From assembly GCF_013488225.1 (NCBI RefSeq), contig NZ_CP041238.1:1389501-1453500 (forward strand): 64,000 nucleotides of DNA, in the 5' to 3' direction. The stretch is from Sinorhizobium mexicanum (GTDB lineage Bacteria > Pseudomonadota > Alphaproteobacteria > Rhizobiales > Rhizobiaceae). The translations under genes were made by a program, and so were the position numbers. Below are positions 39,401 to 47,839 of this stretch, piece by piece (position 1 is the stretch's first letter; each line of letters opens with the position of its first letter). The notes beneath the pieces were generated by a model that was given only the letters and a program-made list of their open reading frames with translations, did not search any database and was not told where the DNA came from.

Positions 39401-39913
39401 CGGCGCCGAACACTGCTTCTCGACATCGAGAACAAGGCGATCGGCTATTTGCGGTTGAGGGCAGGGGTGATCGCGGCCGAGCAGGCGCTACGGCTGTTTC
39501 GCGAGCGCCACCGCAGCGCCATGATGCAACGGGCATCCCGGATGTTCATGCAGATCAGCGGCGGCGAATATTCCGGTCTCTCCACCCATGCGGACAAGGG
39601 GCAGGAGTTCCTGATCGCCAATGTCGCCTCGGGCGGCTCGAAGCTCGCCGGCGATCTTTCGAAGGGCACGCGGTTCCAGCTCTATCTCGCTCTCCGAATC
39701 GCCGGCTACCACGAGGTTGCTGCCGCTCGGGAGGCGCTGCCGTTTATCGCGGACGACATCATGGAAACATTCGACGACGATCGCGCCGGTCGCGCTTTCG
39801 AATTGATGGCGGACATGGCACGGGTGGGACAGGTGATCTATCTTACCCATCATGAACACCTTTGCGATGTCGCGCGGGACGCTTGCCCGTCGGTAACCAT
39901 TCACAGGCTGTAG
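36419..39913 (+). CDS. SMC/Rad50-like ATPase (YhaN type)
   Basis: A 1164-residue ATPase. Walker A is YGPNEAGKSTLFSGFLDLLF near residue 40; the middle is long coiled coil (about 180-1000) without an obvious zinc hook; the end holds the ABC signature-like STHADKGQEFLI/SGGSKLAGDLSKGTRFQL region and the Walker B ALPFIADDIMETFDDDRA with the H-loop LTHHEHL. Together with the SbcD-like partner it should process DNA ends or branched structures. Within the coil a 45-base stretch (38717-38761) is three 15-base direct repeats encoding PNPQE, PNPRG, PNPNE. Confidence 0.9.
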   Translation: MRLQQLDLVRYGKFTARSLDFGNAKSEKPDFHLVYGPNEAGKSTLFSGFLDLLFGIERLSPYGFLHPYQTMRVGGIVETAGRRHQAYRIKRNANSLIGPDEHPLPENLFSAALGSIDRATYRTMFSLDDDSIEQGGESILKSEGELGSLLFSASSGLPDSSAVLATLRAEADAFYRHQGRKHELAELRGALDTLKAERNALDINAREYASLRKTVASARERHDGASTRRAELRVARDRTRAQLDCMPLLGRLRSVREDLARQEALPVPPSQWWSDLPALRKTETEIVARFSQLNEELRRRREELEGLPLDALALALAERFELLRETALDARYLTAARDMPSRIEELAVTSAGIEACLVRLGQKSHPDPAALLLPAAAGARLQDLVRRHATLAERLLSACEEVGKAKRQWQEADRDLARLDGSGRDLRHLAERLRLARQSDCLLRQQAASREIDRLEAELSDKLDSLRPFKGSADELAAVSIPAPGVVEAWRAEAALQAERRLRLDARIADESERQAGDEARLAALSSFGGAVDDAAANELRLRRDLAWQEHRLRLDDVTAGTFETLLKEDDRAIAFRLGQAERVAELRGLTCAITERRARLRELEEQRRVAVSERGQLDAAVGRAAGACGLPCVIPLPQLEAWLGARAAALEVRAALRAARLEHERAANEEAIMVRALQDELACVGATENLPVHLDGLLAAAERVISEAQTAAAAHRAAVEQHRRTSESLENRQITLEIAEAEMAAWQREWHEALVGTWLAGQIGQPNPQEPNPRGPNPNEIGPMLAVLQDFDKLMQRKADLDHRIAGMRKDQIAFAEAVSSLAEAFGLRESAGDPLMLFAALRDRIGFAHRQQERRGTAIVSIERMEEDLQRLHAEERLHICAKQVMLDFFGCVTLDEAGTCLDAAREQERLRQRLAELEDDLATRLGVGTCDEAEAMLAAVDETALRHELAGLEEAIDAADRDVSELHAEVRSREKALGDVEGGDSVAVLEQRRRTLLLDIENKAIGYLRLRAGVIAAEQALRLFRERHRSAMMQRASRMFMQISGGEYSGLSTHADKGQEFLIANVASGGSKLAGDLSKGTRFQLYLALRIAGYHEVAAAREALPFIADDIMETFDDDRAGRAFELMADMARVGQVIYLTHHEHLCDVARDACPSVTIHRL
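38717..38761 (+). repeat. Three tandem 15-base repeats inside the YhaN-like gene
   Basis: CCAAATCC recurs at 38717, 38732 and 38747 with related seven-base spacers, each unit coding for PNP plus two residues. The proline-rich tract interrupts the predicted coiled coil near residue 766. Confidence 0.85.
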
Positions 39914-39946
39914 CGAAGCGCCGGCTTCACGCTGTCTTGGACCCGA

Positions 39947-39990
39947 GCAATTCCAGGAAAAGTGTATAACGGTTTTCCGTCCGGAATTGC
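39947..39990. repeat. GCAATTCC/GGAATTGC short dispersed element
   Basis: A 44-base element bounded by perfect inverted GCAATTCC and GGAATTGC, with AGGAAAAGTG and GGTTTTCC inside. A partial copy is at 22063-22090. It lies between the ATPase gene and the cupin. Confidence 0.65.
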
Positions 39991-40027
39991 GTTGTTCCAA
40001 GAGTTCTACAACACGGAGGATCCAGGC

Positions 40028-40426
40028 ATGGAAATCATCGAATGTGGATCGCGGCCTTCGGTGCGGGGCGCGACTGAGTATTTCACCGGATCGGTGCGGC
40101 AAGACCCCGTGCTAGAGGCACCCCATCCGGCGCGCGTTCGTGTCGTCACCGTGACCTTCGAGCCCGGCGCACGCACGGCGTGGCATACACACCCGCTTGG
40201 CCAGACCCTGATCGTGACGGCCGGCCGCGGATTGGCCCAAACCTGGGGCGGAACGCTACGCGAGATTCGCGCGGGCGACGTCGTGTGGTTTCCGCCGGGC
40301 GAAAAACATTGGCACGGGGCCGGGCCGGATACCGCGATGGCGCACATCGCCATCCAGGAAGCGCTCGACGGCAAGGTGGTTGACTGGCTCGAACACGTGA
40401 CGGTTGAGCAGTACAGCGGAGCGTGA
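40028..40426 (+). CDS. Cupin domain protein (mandelonitrile-lyase/CMD-like)
   Basis: A 132-residue cupin. The metal-binding barrel motifs read [20 protein letters not shown] and [20 protein letters not shown], with the three histidines and glutamate of small manganese-type cupins. Family relatives act on quinone- or mandelonitrile-like compounds, but the reaction here is open. The ATG at 40028 has GGAGGA eight bases upstream; 39962 lies within the repeat element. It is probably a separate unit from the SbcCD-like pair. Confidence 0.85.
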   Translation: MEIIECGSRPSVRGATEYFTGSVRQDPVLEAPHPARVRVVTVTFEPGARTAWHTHPLGQTLIVTAGRGLAQTWGGTLREIRAGDVVWFPPGEKHWHGAGPDTAMAHIAIQEALDGKVVDWLEHVTVEQYSGA

Positions 40427-40483
40427 AGAGGTCGCGCGGTTTAAGAGGCGGATGCCGCTGTGTCGCTTCGTTTTTTGGATGAA

Positions 40484-40559
40484 TGGTGGGCGATGAGAGA
40501 CTCGAACTCCCGACATCCTCGGTGTAAACGAGGCGCTCTACCAACTGAGCTAATCGCCC
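40484..40559 (-). tRNA. tRNA-Val (anticodon TAC)
   Basis: A complete cloverleaf on the minus strand with encoded CCA. Acceptor stem GGGCGAT/ATCGCCC, D arm TAGCTCAGTTGGTAGAGC, anticodon loop TTTACAC (TAC at 40524-40526), T arm GGGAGTTCGAGTCTC. A good promoter lies 40 bases upstream. Confidence 0.97.
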
Positions 40560-40601
40560 TCTCGCGTTTCGAACAAGCGTGTCCGCCGCGTCGGTGGGCG
40601 T

Positions 40602-40630
40602 GATCTATGCGCAACCGGGAAAAACCGCAA
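40602..40630 (-). promoter_or_regulatory. Candidate promoter of tRNA-Val
   Basis: On the minus strand TTGCGG (40630-40625), 17 bases, TAGATC (40607-40602), followed within about 40 bases by the tRNA. Confidence 0.5.
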
Positions 40631-40914
40631 GAGCATTTGCAGGTTTTTTCGAATTTTTTTGTGAACACGGGTTTCGCGCCAGAGCGTATTGCCATCGCTT
40701 GTGGACAACTTCCGGCGGGATCACTGGTTGTCTTCAGTCAGGGGCTTGGCTCGCATGTGCGCCGGTAGACGCGGCGGCCGCCGTCACACAGAGAGATCGC
40801 ACGAAGATGTCGGATGGTGCTTGCCGCATGGCGTGTCGGGTCGTGCCTGAATCCGTATCGCCAAGCGGGCTGTGGATCAAAAACCGCTCGGTCACGGATT
40901 TGTCTTCAAACACG
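40631..40914. other. Gene-free stretch between tRNA-Val and tRNA-Asp
   Basis: Part of a 456-base gap (40560-41015) between divergent tRNA transcription units. It holds an AT-rich patch (around 40645-40665) and frames without ribosome sites or family character. Apart from the two tRNA promoters I see nothing in it. Confidence 0.6.
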
Positions 40915-40915
40915 C

Positions 40916-40944
40916 TTGACACCCAAATGCGAACCGCTTAGTTA
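40916..40944 (+). promoter_or_regulatory. Promoter of the tRNA-Asp genes
   Basis: TTGACA (40916-40921), 17 bases, TAGTTA (40939-40944), about 70 bases before the first tRNA-Asp. The minus-35 is perfect; the minus-10 is fair. Confidence 0.6.
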
Positions 40945-41015
40945 GCCGCTCATCGAACGGCAGGGCCGCTTTGATGCGGGGCGAACAAAAGTCGCTCCGG
41001 CCTAGTCAAGATGAT

Positions 41016-41092
41016 GCGGGTGTAGCTCAGTCGGTTAGAGTGCCGGCCTGTCACGCCGGAGGTCGCGGGTTCGAGCCCCGTCACTCGCGCCA
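41016..41092 (+). tRNA. tRNA-Asp (anticodon GTC), copy 1
   Basis: A full cloverleaf of 77 bases with encoded CCA: acceptor GCGGGTG/CACTCGC, D arm TAGCTCAGTCGGTTAGAG, anticodon loop CTGTCAC with GTC at 41050-41052, T loop GGTTCGAGCCCC. It is identical to copy 2. Confidence 0.98.
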
Positions 41093-41164
41093 CTCTTGAA
41101 AGGCAAAGCAGCGGCATTCTCAAAATGTGCCGATGATGTAATAATGGCCGCATGGCCATGATGC

Positions 41165-41241
41165 GCGGGTGTAGCTCAGTCGGTTAGAGTGCCGGCCTGT
41201 CACGCCGGAGGTCGCGGGTTCGAGCCCCGTCACTCGCGCCA
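41165..41241 (+). tRNA. tRNA-Asp (anticodon GTC), copy 2
   Basis: Base-for-base identical to copy 1, which starts 149 bases upstream; GTC is at 41199-41201. The 72-base spacer has no terminator, so the two are probably processed from one transcript. Confidence 0.98.
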
Positions 41242-41547
41242 TTTCTCCTGTCTTTCGATGCGATCTGTTGGCGCGGTTTTCGGCATTTTGCATTGCGGCA
41301 TTCTGTCTCGGTTGGCAATCGTCTGCGGCGAAGTTCCTCTATTCCCGCAAATGCGCGCTTTGACGCTGCTGTAGCGAATAATGTCGCATTATCCTTGCGC
41401 CGCGAAGCGGTTTAAATGCCCCTTGAAGGCTTGCGCGCGGGCGCGGCCTGCGCTAACCACTCTGGCGTTGCAACATATTTTTCGGCCTGCGAGATTTGTT
41501 GTTCTGGCGCTTCTCCGGCGCTCTCCCGCAGGCAGGGACGGATAACA
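41242..41547. other. Gene-free leader region before the nuo operon
   Basis: A 306-base stretch between tRNA-Asp and nuoA. No terminator after the tRNA and no gene are evident. TTGACG at 41360 is the best minus-35-like box, but no well-spaced minus-10 follows. The frame from 41416 into nuoA lacks a ribosome site. The nuo promoter must lie here or upstream. Confidence 0.5.
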
Positions 41548-41913
41548 ATGACTGAACTTCTCGGTTCCTATGTTCCGATCGCGATTTTCATTGGAATCGC
41601 TCTTGTGATCGGCCTCGCACTCTTGGTCGCCCCCTTCGCTGTTGCCTTCAAGGCGCCCGATTCGGAAAAGCTGTCGGCCTACGAGTGTGGCTTCAACGCG
41701 TTCGACGACGCTCGCATGAAGTTCGACATCCGTTTCTATCTCGTGTCGATCCTCTTCATCATCTTCGATCTGGAAGTGGCGTTCCTCTTCCCCTGGGCAG
41801 TTTCGTTCAGGGACATGGGCTGGTTCGGCTTCTGGTCGATGATGGTCTTCCTCCTGGTGCTGACGGTCGGCTTTATCTATGAATGGAAGAAGGGAGCGCT
41901 GGAATGGAATTGA
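41548..41913 (+). CDS. nuoA: NADH-quinone oxidoreductase subunit A
   Basis: A 121-residue three-helix membrane subunit of complex [21 protein letters not shown] holds the conserved loop with the cysteine near the quinone channel, and [20 protein letters not shown] is the signature second helix. The start ATG 41548 follows AGGGACGGA; the frame upstream to 41416 is not family-like. First gene of the nuo operon, overlapping nuoB by ten bases. Confidence 0.97.
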   Translation: MTELLGSYVPIAIFIGIALVIGLALLVAPFAVAFKAPDSEKLSAYECGFNAFDDARMKFDIRFYLVSILFIIFDLEVAFLFPWAVSFRDMGWFGFWSMMVFLLVLTVGFIYEWKKGALEWN

Positions 41914-42482
41914 CCTCCGGCACCACGCTCGTTGCGCCGCAGCCGAAGGGGATCATCGATCCCGCGACCGGCAAGCCGATCGGCAGCAATGACGCTTTCT
42001 TCGGCGAGATCAACAACGAGCTCGCCGACAAGGGTTTTCTCGTTACCTCGACCGACGAGCTGATCAACTGGGCCCGCACCGGTTCGCTGATGTGGATGAC
42101 CTTTGGTCTTGCCTGCTGCGCCGTCGAAATGATGCAGATGTCGATGCCGCGCTATGACGCCGAACGTTTCGGCTTCGCGCCGCGCGCCTCGCCGCGCCAG
42201 TCCGACGTCATGATCGTCGCCGGTACGCTGACCAACAAGATGGCGCCTGCGCTTCGCAAGGTCTACGACCAGATGCCGGAGCCGCGCTATGTCATCTCGA
42301 TGGGGTCCTGCGCCAACGGCGGCGGCTATTATCACTATTCCTATTCGGTCGTACGTGGTTGCGACCGCGTCGTTCCCGTCGACATCTATGTGCCAGGCTG
42401 TCCTCCCACGGCAGAAGCGCTGCTTTACGGCGTGCTTCTGCTGCAGAAGAAGATCCGCCGGACCGGCACGATCGAGCGCTAA
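41904..42482 (+). CDS. nuoB: NADH-quinone oxidoreductase subunit B
   Basis: A 192-residue peripheral-arm subunit holding the N2 [4Fe-4S] cluster. The tandem cysteines lie in [17 protein letters not shown], with further ligands in [11 protein letters not shown] and [14 protein letters not shown]. The ATG at 41904 is inside the end of nuoA, giving translational coupling. Length and motifs are typical of the alphaproteobacterial and mitochondrial PSST type. Confidence 0.98.
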   Translation: MELTSGTTLVAPQPKGIIDPATGKPIGSNDAFFGEINNELADKGFLVTSTDELINWARTGSLMWMTFGLACCAVEMMQMSMPRYDAERFGFAPRASPRQSDVMIVAGTLTNKMAPALRKVYDQMPEPRYVISMGSCANGGGYYHYSYSVVRGCDRVVPVDIYVPGCPPTAEALLYGVLLLQKKIRRTGTIER

Positions 42483-42500
42483 GGGCAGGGGGTCTTTAAG

Positions 42501-43106
42501 ATGAGTGAAGCCCTGAACGAGCTTGCCTCCTATCTTCGCGAGACGCGCGGTGCGCTGATCGCCGATGCAGAGATCAAATTCGGCGAGCTGACCGTGACGG
42601 TCACGGTGGAACATGTCGTCGCGCTGCTGACGTTCCTGCGTGACGACGTGCAGTGTGCCTTCGTCAACCTGGTCGATGTCTGCGGTGTCGACTGGCCGCA
42701 GCGGCCGGACCGTTTCGATGTCGTCTATCACCTGCTGTCGCCGCGGCAGAACCTGCGCATCCGCGTAAAGGTTCAAACCGGCGAAGGTGAGCCTGTGCCG
42801 TCGGCGACTGCGGTCTATCCGGGCGCGGACTGGTTCGAGCGGGAAGCCTACGACATGTACGGCATTCTCTTTACCGGGCACCCGGATCTGCGCCGCATCC
42901 TGACGGACTACGGCTTCGAAGGTCATCCGTTGCGCAAGGACTTCCCGGTGACCGGTTTCGTCGAAGTGCGTTACGACGACGAGGCCAAGCGCGTCGTCTA
43001 TGAGCCCGTCGAACTGAAGCAGGAATTCCGCAACTTCGATTTCCTTTCGCCATGGGAAGGGACCGAGTATGTCCTGCCCGGCGATGAGAAGGCGAAGGCA
43101 CGGTAA
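42501..43106 (+). CDS. nuoC: NADH-quinone oxidoreductase subunit C
   Basis: A 201-residue 30-kDa subunit of the peripheral arm. The signature region [20 protein letters not shown] is complete, followed by [20 protein letters not shown]. It is separate from nuoD, unlike the fused CD form of enterobacteria, as expected for this lineage. It starts 18 bases after nuoB. Confidence 0.97.
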   Translation: MSEALNELASYLRETRGALIADAEIKFGELTVTVTVEHVVALLTFLRDDVQCAFVNLVDVCGVDWPQRPDRFDVVYHLLSPRQNLRIRVKVQTGEGEPVPSATAVYPGADWFEREAYDMYGILFTGHPDLRRILTDYGFEGHPLRKDFPVTGFVEVRYDDEAKRVVYEPVELKQEFRNFDFLSPWEGTEYVLPGDEKAKAR

Positions 43107-43163
43107 GACTAAGTCGGCCCGTGACGATCCGTCGAGGATGTCATCCGGCCTGGAGCAATCGGT

Positions 43164-44354
43164 ATGACCGAACATAACGTCCGCAACTTCAACATCAACT
43201 TTGGCCCTCAGCATCCGGCGGCGCACGGTGTTCTCCGCCTGGTACTCGAGCTTGATGGCGAAATCGTCGAGCGCGTCGACCCGCATATCGGGCTGTTGCA
43301 TCGCGGCACCGAAAAGCTGATCGAGACCAAGACCTATCTGCAGGCTATCCCCTATTTCGACCGGCTCGATTACGTTGCGCCGATGAACCAGGAACATGCC
43401 TTCGCGCTTGCGGTGGAGCGGCTGACGGGCACGGAAGTGCCGATCCGCGGCCAGCTCATCCGTGTTCTTTATTCGGAAATCGGCCGCATCCTCTCGCATC
43501 TTCTTAACGTCACTACGCAGGCGATGGACGTCGGTGCGCTGACCCCGCCGTTGTGGGGGTTCGAAGAGCGCGAAAAGCTGATGGTCTTCTACGAACGCGC
43601 CTGCGGCGCCCGCATGCACTCGGCGTACATTCGTCCGGGCGGCGTGCACCAGGACCTGCCGCATCAGCTGGTCGAGGATATCGGCAAGTGGATCGATCCG
43701 TTCCTGAAGACCGTCGACGATATCGACGAGCTCCTCACCGGAAACCGCATCTTCAAGCAGCGCAACGTCGATATCGGCGTCGTCAAGCTGGAGGATGCCT
43801 GGGCCTGGGGCTTTTCCGGCGTCATGGTGCGCGGCTCGGGTGCCGCCTGGGACCTGCGCCGCGCGCAGCCCTATGAATGCTACTCCGACCTCGAGTTCGA
43901 CATCCCGATCGGCAAGAACGGCGACTGCTACGACCGCTACCTGATCCGCATGATCGAGATGCGCCAGTCGGCGATGATTATGCGCCAGTGCGTGAACCGT
44001 CTGCTCGGCGACGCGAAGGCGGGGCCGGTCTCGTCGATGGACGGCAAGATCGTGCCGCCGAAGCGCGGCGAGATGAAGCGCTCGATGGAAGCATTGATCC
44101 ACCACTTCAAGCTCTATACCGAGGGCTACCACGTGCCGGCCGGCGAGGTTTATGCCGCAGTCGAAGCGCCGAAGGGCGAATTCGGCGTCTATCTCGTCTC
44201 CGATGGTTCGAACAGGCCGTACCGGTGCAAGATTCGTGCCCCGGGCTATGCGCACTTGCAGGCCATGGACTTCATCTGTCGCGGACACCAGCTCGCCGAC
44301 GTCTCGGCCGTGCTGGGCTCCCTGGATATCGTTTTTGGCGAGGTAGACCGCTGA
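43164..44354 (+). CDS. nuoD: NADH-quinone oxidoreductase subunit D
   Basis: A 396-residue 49-kDa subunit that lines the quinone site with NuoB. Signature segments are [20 protein letters not shown] and [20 protein letters not shown], plus [20 protein letters not shown] and [20 protein letters not shown] near the end. The size fits the mitochondrial-like form. Its stop overlaps the next start (TGATG). Confidence 0.98.
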   Translation: MTEHNVRNFNINFGPQHPAAHGVLRLVLELDGEIVERVDPHIGLLHRGTEKLIETKTYLQAIPYFDRLDYVAPMNQEHAFALAVERLTGTEVPIRGQLIRVLYSEIGRILSHLLNVTTQAMDVGALTPPLWGFEEREKLMVFYERACGARMHSAYIRPGGVHQDLPHQLVEDIGKWIDPFLKTVDDIDELLTGNRIFKQRNVDIGVVKLEDAWAWGFSGVMVRGSGAAWDLRRAQPYECYSDLEFDIPIGKNGDCYDRYLIRMIEMRQSAMIMRQCVNRLLGDAKAGPVSSMDGKIVPPKRGEMKRSMEALIHHFKLYTEGYHVPAGEVYAAVEAPKGEFGVYLVSDGSNRPYRCKIRAPGYAHLQAMDFICRGHQLADVSAVLGSLDIVFGEVDR

Positions 44355-44608
44355 TGCGTCTGGCGCCGCTTGCCGTTCTCGGGCTTCTTGCGTTCACTTC
44401 TGCGGCTTTCGCCCAGGAGGACGTGAACAGCGCGTCGTCCGAGGCGCTGCGCGGCGGCTCCATGTCCGCGCTCCTGTCGAAGGGCTATGAGATCAAGGCC
44501 GCGGTCGCCAACGGCACGCGCTACATCGTATTTTTGCAGAAAGACCAGTCAGCCTATGCCTGCGAATTCGTCTCGGTGGCGAAATCGCGGTGCGGTTCGA
44601 TTAACTGA
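44354..44608 (+). CDS. Small exported protein inserted between nuoD and nuoE
   Basis: An 84-residue protein with a clear signal peptide ([20 protein letters not shown], then QEDVNSAS) and a short mature domain with two cysteines ([17 protein letters not shown]). The start overlaps the nuoD stop, so expression is tied to complex I. No subunit known to me has this form. It is either a periplasmic assembly or stability factor, or a passenger gene; no function can be given. Confidence 0.8.
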   Translation: MRLAPLAVLGLLAFTSAAFAQEDVNSASSEALRGGSMSALLSKGYEIKAAVANGTRYIVFLQKDQSAYACEFVSVAKSRCGSIN

Positions 44609-44624
44609 TAAGGTGTCCACTAGA

Positions 44625-45764
44625 ATGTCCGTTCGTCGACTAGCCGAAGACACTGTCCAGCCAGCGAGCTTTGCGTTCAACAAAGAGAATGCTGCCTGGG
44701 CCAAGGCAACGATCAAGAAATATCCGAAGGGCCGCGAGCAGTCGGCGGTCATTCCCTTGCTGATGCGCGCTCAGGAGCAGGACGGCTGGGTGACGAAGGC
44801 AGCGATCGAGTCGGTCGCAGACATGCTTGGCATGCCCTATATCCGCGTTCTCGAAGTCGCGACGTTCTACACGCAGTTTCAGCTGAAACCCGTTGGGACA
44901 CGTGCACATGTGCAGGTTTGCGGGACGACGCCTTGCATGCTGCGCGGCGCGGAGGACCTGATCAGGGTCTGCAAGAGCAAGATCGCCTCGGAGCCCTTCG
45001 CTCTGAACGAGAGCGGCACCCTGTCGTGGGAAGAAGTCGAGTGTCAGGGCGCCTGCGTCAACGCGCCGATGGTGATGATCTTCAAGGACACGTTCGAGGA
45101 CCTGACAGCCGAGCGTCTGGAGCAGATCATCGACAGTTTCGAAGCAGGCAAGGGTACAGGGGTCACGCCCGGCCCGCAGATCGATCGCGTCTATTCTGCG
45201 CCGATTGGTGGTCCGACGACCTTGCTGACACAGGATCCGGCGAAGGAAAATAGCCCGGCACCGGCCAACCCCGGCCGGGCGAAGAAGGTTTCGAGCGAGC
45301 CGGCAGTCAGCATCCCTCCGGCGAATGCGGCAAGGGCGAAGACTGCGAGCGCCGTTACCAATCCGACATTGAAGACGCCGGTGACCGCCAGGAAAGAAGC
45401 GGCCGCCATCGCCAAGATCGAAGGCGAGACAATCGACAAGTCCAAGCCGGCCAAGCCCGCCGTCGCGGGCCGGCCGTCTCTCGAAGACAAGAACCGCCCG
45501 GCGGCTATCGAGAAGCCGGTGGCCGTCGACGATCTCAAGCTGATCTCGGGCGTCGGCCCCAAGATCGAGGCCACCCTGCACGAGATCGGTATCTTCACGT
45601 TTGCGCAGGTTGCCTCCTGGAAAAAGGCCGAGCGCGAATGGGTCGACGGGTACCTGAATTTCACGGGCCGCATCGAGCGCGATGACTGGGTCAAGCAGGC
45701 CAAGGCGCTCGCCAAGGGCGGCGAAGCCGAATACATCAAGGTTTTCGGCAAGAAGCCGCGGTAA
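44625..45764 (+). CDS. nuoE: NADH-quinone oxidoreductase subunit E with long C-terminal extension
   Basis: A 379-residue protein. The first 170 residues are the 24-kDa subunit with the N1a [2Fe-2S] ligands ([17 protein letters not shown] and [13 protein letters not shown]). Then comes a low-complexity Ala/Pro/Lys linker (about 200-300) and a terminal helix-hairpin-helix-like domain starting [19 protein letters not shown] near residue 302 and ending [11 protein letters not shown]. The same domain ends the extra protein at 47117-47725. Canonical NuoE stops near 170-230 residues. Start ATG 44625; a weak ribosome site precedes it. Confidence 0.95.
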   Translation: MSVRRLAEDTVQPASFAFNKENAAWAKATIKKYPKGREQSAVIPLLMRAQEQDGWVTKAAIESVADMLGMPYIRVLEVATFYTQFQLKPVGTRAHVQVCGTTPCMLRGAEDLIRVCKSKIASEPFALNESGTLSWEEVECQGACVNAPMVMIFKDTFEDLTAERLEQIIDSFEAGKGTGVTPGPQIDRVYSAPIGGPTTLLTQDPAKENSPAPANPGRAKKVSSEPAVSIPPANAARAKTASAVTNPTLKTPVTARKEAAAIAKIEGETIDKSKPAKPAVAGRPSLEDKNRPAAIEKPVAVDDLKLISGVGPKIEATLHEIGIFTFAQVASWKKAEREWVDGYLNFTGRIERDDWVKQAKALAKGGEAEYIKVFGKKPR

Positions 45765-45775
45765 AGAGGTGAACC

Positions 45776-47080
45776 ATGCTAAGAGATGAAGACCGCATCT
45801 TTACCAATCTCTACGGCCTCAAGGACAAGTCCCTGAGGGGCGCCATGGCGCGCGGCCATTGGGACGGCACCAAGCAGATCCTGGAAAAGGGCCGGGACTG
45901 GATCATCAACGAAATGAAGGCGTCGGGCCTTCGCGGTCGCGGTGGCGCCGGCTTCCCGACCGGGCTGAAGTGGTCCTTCATGCCGAAGGAAAGCGACGGA
46001 CGGCCGCATTATCTGGTGGTCAACGCCGACGAGTCGGAGCCCGGTACCTGCAAGGATCGTGACATCATGCGCCACGATCCGCACACGCTGATCGAAGGCT
46101 GTCTGGTCGCGAGCTTCGCCATGGGCGCCCATACCGCCTACATTTACGTGCGCGGCGAATACATCCGCGAGCGCGAGGCGCTGCAGGCGGCGATCGACGA
46201 GTGCTATGACGCGGGTCTGCTCGGCAAGAACAACAAGCACGGCTGGGACATGGACATCTTCGTCCATCACGGCGCCGGCGCCTACATCTGCGGCGAAGAA
46301 ACCGCATTGCTCGAAAGCCTTGAGGGCAAGAAGGGACAGCCGCGGTTGAAGCCGCCGTTCCCGGCGAACATGGGTCTCTACGGCTGCCCGACGACCGTCA
46401 ACAATGTCGAATCGATCGCGGTCGCCCCAACCATCTTGCGTCGTGGTGCCAGCTGGTTCTCCTCGATCGGCCGTCCGAACAATGTCGGCACCAAGTTGTT
46501 CATGATCTCCGGCCACGTCAACAAGCCGTGCACGGTCGAAGAGGCGATGGGTATCACGTTCCGCGAGCTGATCGAAAAGCATGCGGGCGGTATCCGCGGC
46601 GGCTGGGACAACCTCCTGGCCGTCATTCCGGGCGGTGCGTCGTGCCCGGTTGTCAAGGCGGAAGACATCATCGACTGCCCGATGGACTTCGACGGTCTGC
46701 GGGAGGTCAAGTCGTCCTTCGGCACCGCTGCCGCGATCGTCATGGACAGGTCCACCGACATCATCAAGGCGATCGCCCGCATCTCGGCATTCTTCAAGCA
46801 CGAGAGCTGTGGCCAGTGCACGCCGTGCCGTGAGGGCACGGGCTGGATGTGGCGCGTGATGGAACGCATGGTGCAGGGCCGCGCGCAGAAGCGCGAGATC
46901 GACATGCTTTTCGACGTGACGAAGCAGATCGAGGGCCACACCATCTGTGCGCTCGGCGATGCGGCTGCCTGGCCGGTCCAGGGCCTCATCCGCAACTTCC
47001 GTCCGGAGATCGAAAAGCGCATCGACGAATACACACGCAACGCGACGCCATACGGCGCGGTGCTCGAAGCAGCGGAGTAA
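45776..47080 (+). CDS. nuoF: NADH-quinone oxidoreductase subunit F
   Basis: A 434-residue 51-kDa subunit. It binds NADH and FMN ([37 protein letters not shown]) and the N3 [4Fe-4S] cluster ([18 protein letters not shown]). It takes electrons from NADH and passes them to NuoE and NuoG. The ATG at 45776 has AGAGGTG upstream. The extra HhH-domain gene follows. Confidence 0.98.
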   Translation: MLRDEDRIFTNLYGLKDKSLRGAMARGHWDGTKQILEKGRDWIINEMKASGLRGRGGAGFPTGLKWSFMPKESDGRPHYLVVNADESEPGTCKDRDIMRHDPHTLIEGCLVASFAMGAHTAYIYVRGEYIREREALQAAIDECYDAGLLGKNNKHGWDMDIFVHHGAGAYICGEETALLESLEGKKGQPRLKPPFPANMGLYGCPTTVNNVESIAVAPTILRRGASWFSSIGRPNNVGTKLFMISGHVNKPCTVEEAMGITFRELIEKHAGGIRGGWDNLLAVIPGGASCPVVKAEDIIDCPMDFDGLREVKSSFGTAAAIVMDRSTDIIKAIARISAFFKHESCGQCTPCREGTGWMWRVMERMVQGRAQKREIDMLFDVTKQIEGHTICALGDAAAWPVQGLIRNFRPEIEKRIDEYTRNATPYGAVLEAAE

Positions 47081-47116
47081 CGACCGATGGCCGGGACACG
47101 TAAGGACGGAGAGAGC

Positions 47117-47725
47117 ATGGAAAAGGCCGACGCAGTCGGTCCATTCGCGCGCTCCCTCGGCGTCGACCCGGCCGATCCGTTCGGCATGGCTGAATGGATG
47201 AAGAACATGCCGAACCTTTCGCTGGCCCCGCTGATGGCGCATCCGACGGCGGCCGTTGCGGCCGCAACGGCCCTTGGTTTCGGCCTATCGAGCCACATCG
47301 CCGGCATCATGTTCGGCGCGATGCAGGGCGCGGTCGGTGCGATGCAGAAGAGCATCCCGACGCCGGAGCAGCCAAAGGCCGCCGTGCCCAAGCCTACGGC
47401 TGCGCTAGCCAAGCGGGCGGTGCAGCAAGCCCCGGAAACCTCGCCGGCTCCCGTTGTTGTTGCGCGGTCTCCCAAGGTGTCCAAGCCGAAGGCGAAGGCG
47501 CGGGCCAAGACTGCGAAGCAGGATGCTGGCGATGACCTCAAGCGGATTTCCGGCATCGGTCCGAAGCTCGAGCAGGTCTTGAACGCCAGGGGCATTCGCC
47601 GCTTTGCCGACATGGCCGGCTGGAGCGAGGCGGACGTAGCTCGGCTGGATAAGGAACTCGGCTTCGATGGCCGCATCCTGCGTGACGACTGGGTAGGGCA
47701 AGCTAAGGCGCTCAAGGGCGCGTGA
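47117..47725 (+). CDS. Extra nuo-operon protein with C-terminal HhH-like domain
   Basis: A 202-residue protein (start ATG 47117 after GGAGAGAGC, or 47087). The first part has a hydrophobic Ala/Gly-rich stretch (LMAHPTAAVAAATALGFGLS), then a Pro/Lys/Ala linker, then a domain DDLKRISGIGPKLEQVLNAR ... RILRDDWVGQAKALKG that closely matches the NuoE tail. It lies between nuoF and nuoG. It could be an accessory or assembly factor of complex I that contacts NuoE, or a nucleic-acid-binding protein; no function is established. Confidence 0.8.
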   Translation: MEKADAVGPFARSLGVDPADPFGMAEWMKNMPNLSLAPLMAHPTAAVAAATALGFGLSSHIAGIMFGAMQGAVGAMQKSIPTPEQPKAAVPKPTAALAKRAVQQAPETSPAPVVVARSPKVSKPKAKARAKTAKQDAGDDLKRISGIGPKLEQVLNARGIRRFADMAGWSEADVARLDKELGFDGRILRDDWVGQAKALKGA

Positions 47726-47839
47726 TGAAGGATTAAGAGGCGATGACCCCCAGCGGCCATCGCCGGAAAGCCGCGTGGCTGTAAAGGAATTGTCTGCCGC
47801 CGAGGGGCAGGCGGACGGAAGACAGGATTGAGTGCGAAG

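Noticed and set aside
40579..40941. 120-codon ORF between tRNA-Val and tRNA-Asp
   Set aside because: No ribosome site, odd composition, and it overlaps both tRNA promoters.
41877..44288. 803-codon minus-strand frame over nuoB-nuoD
   Set aside because: Runs across three certain complex I genes; no domain, explained by codon bias.
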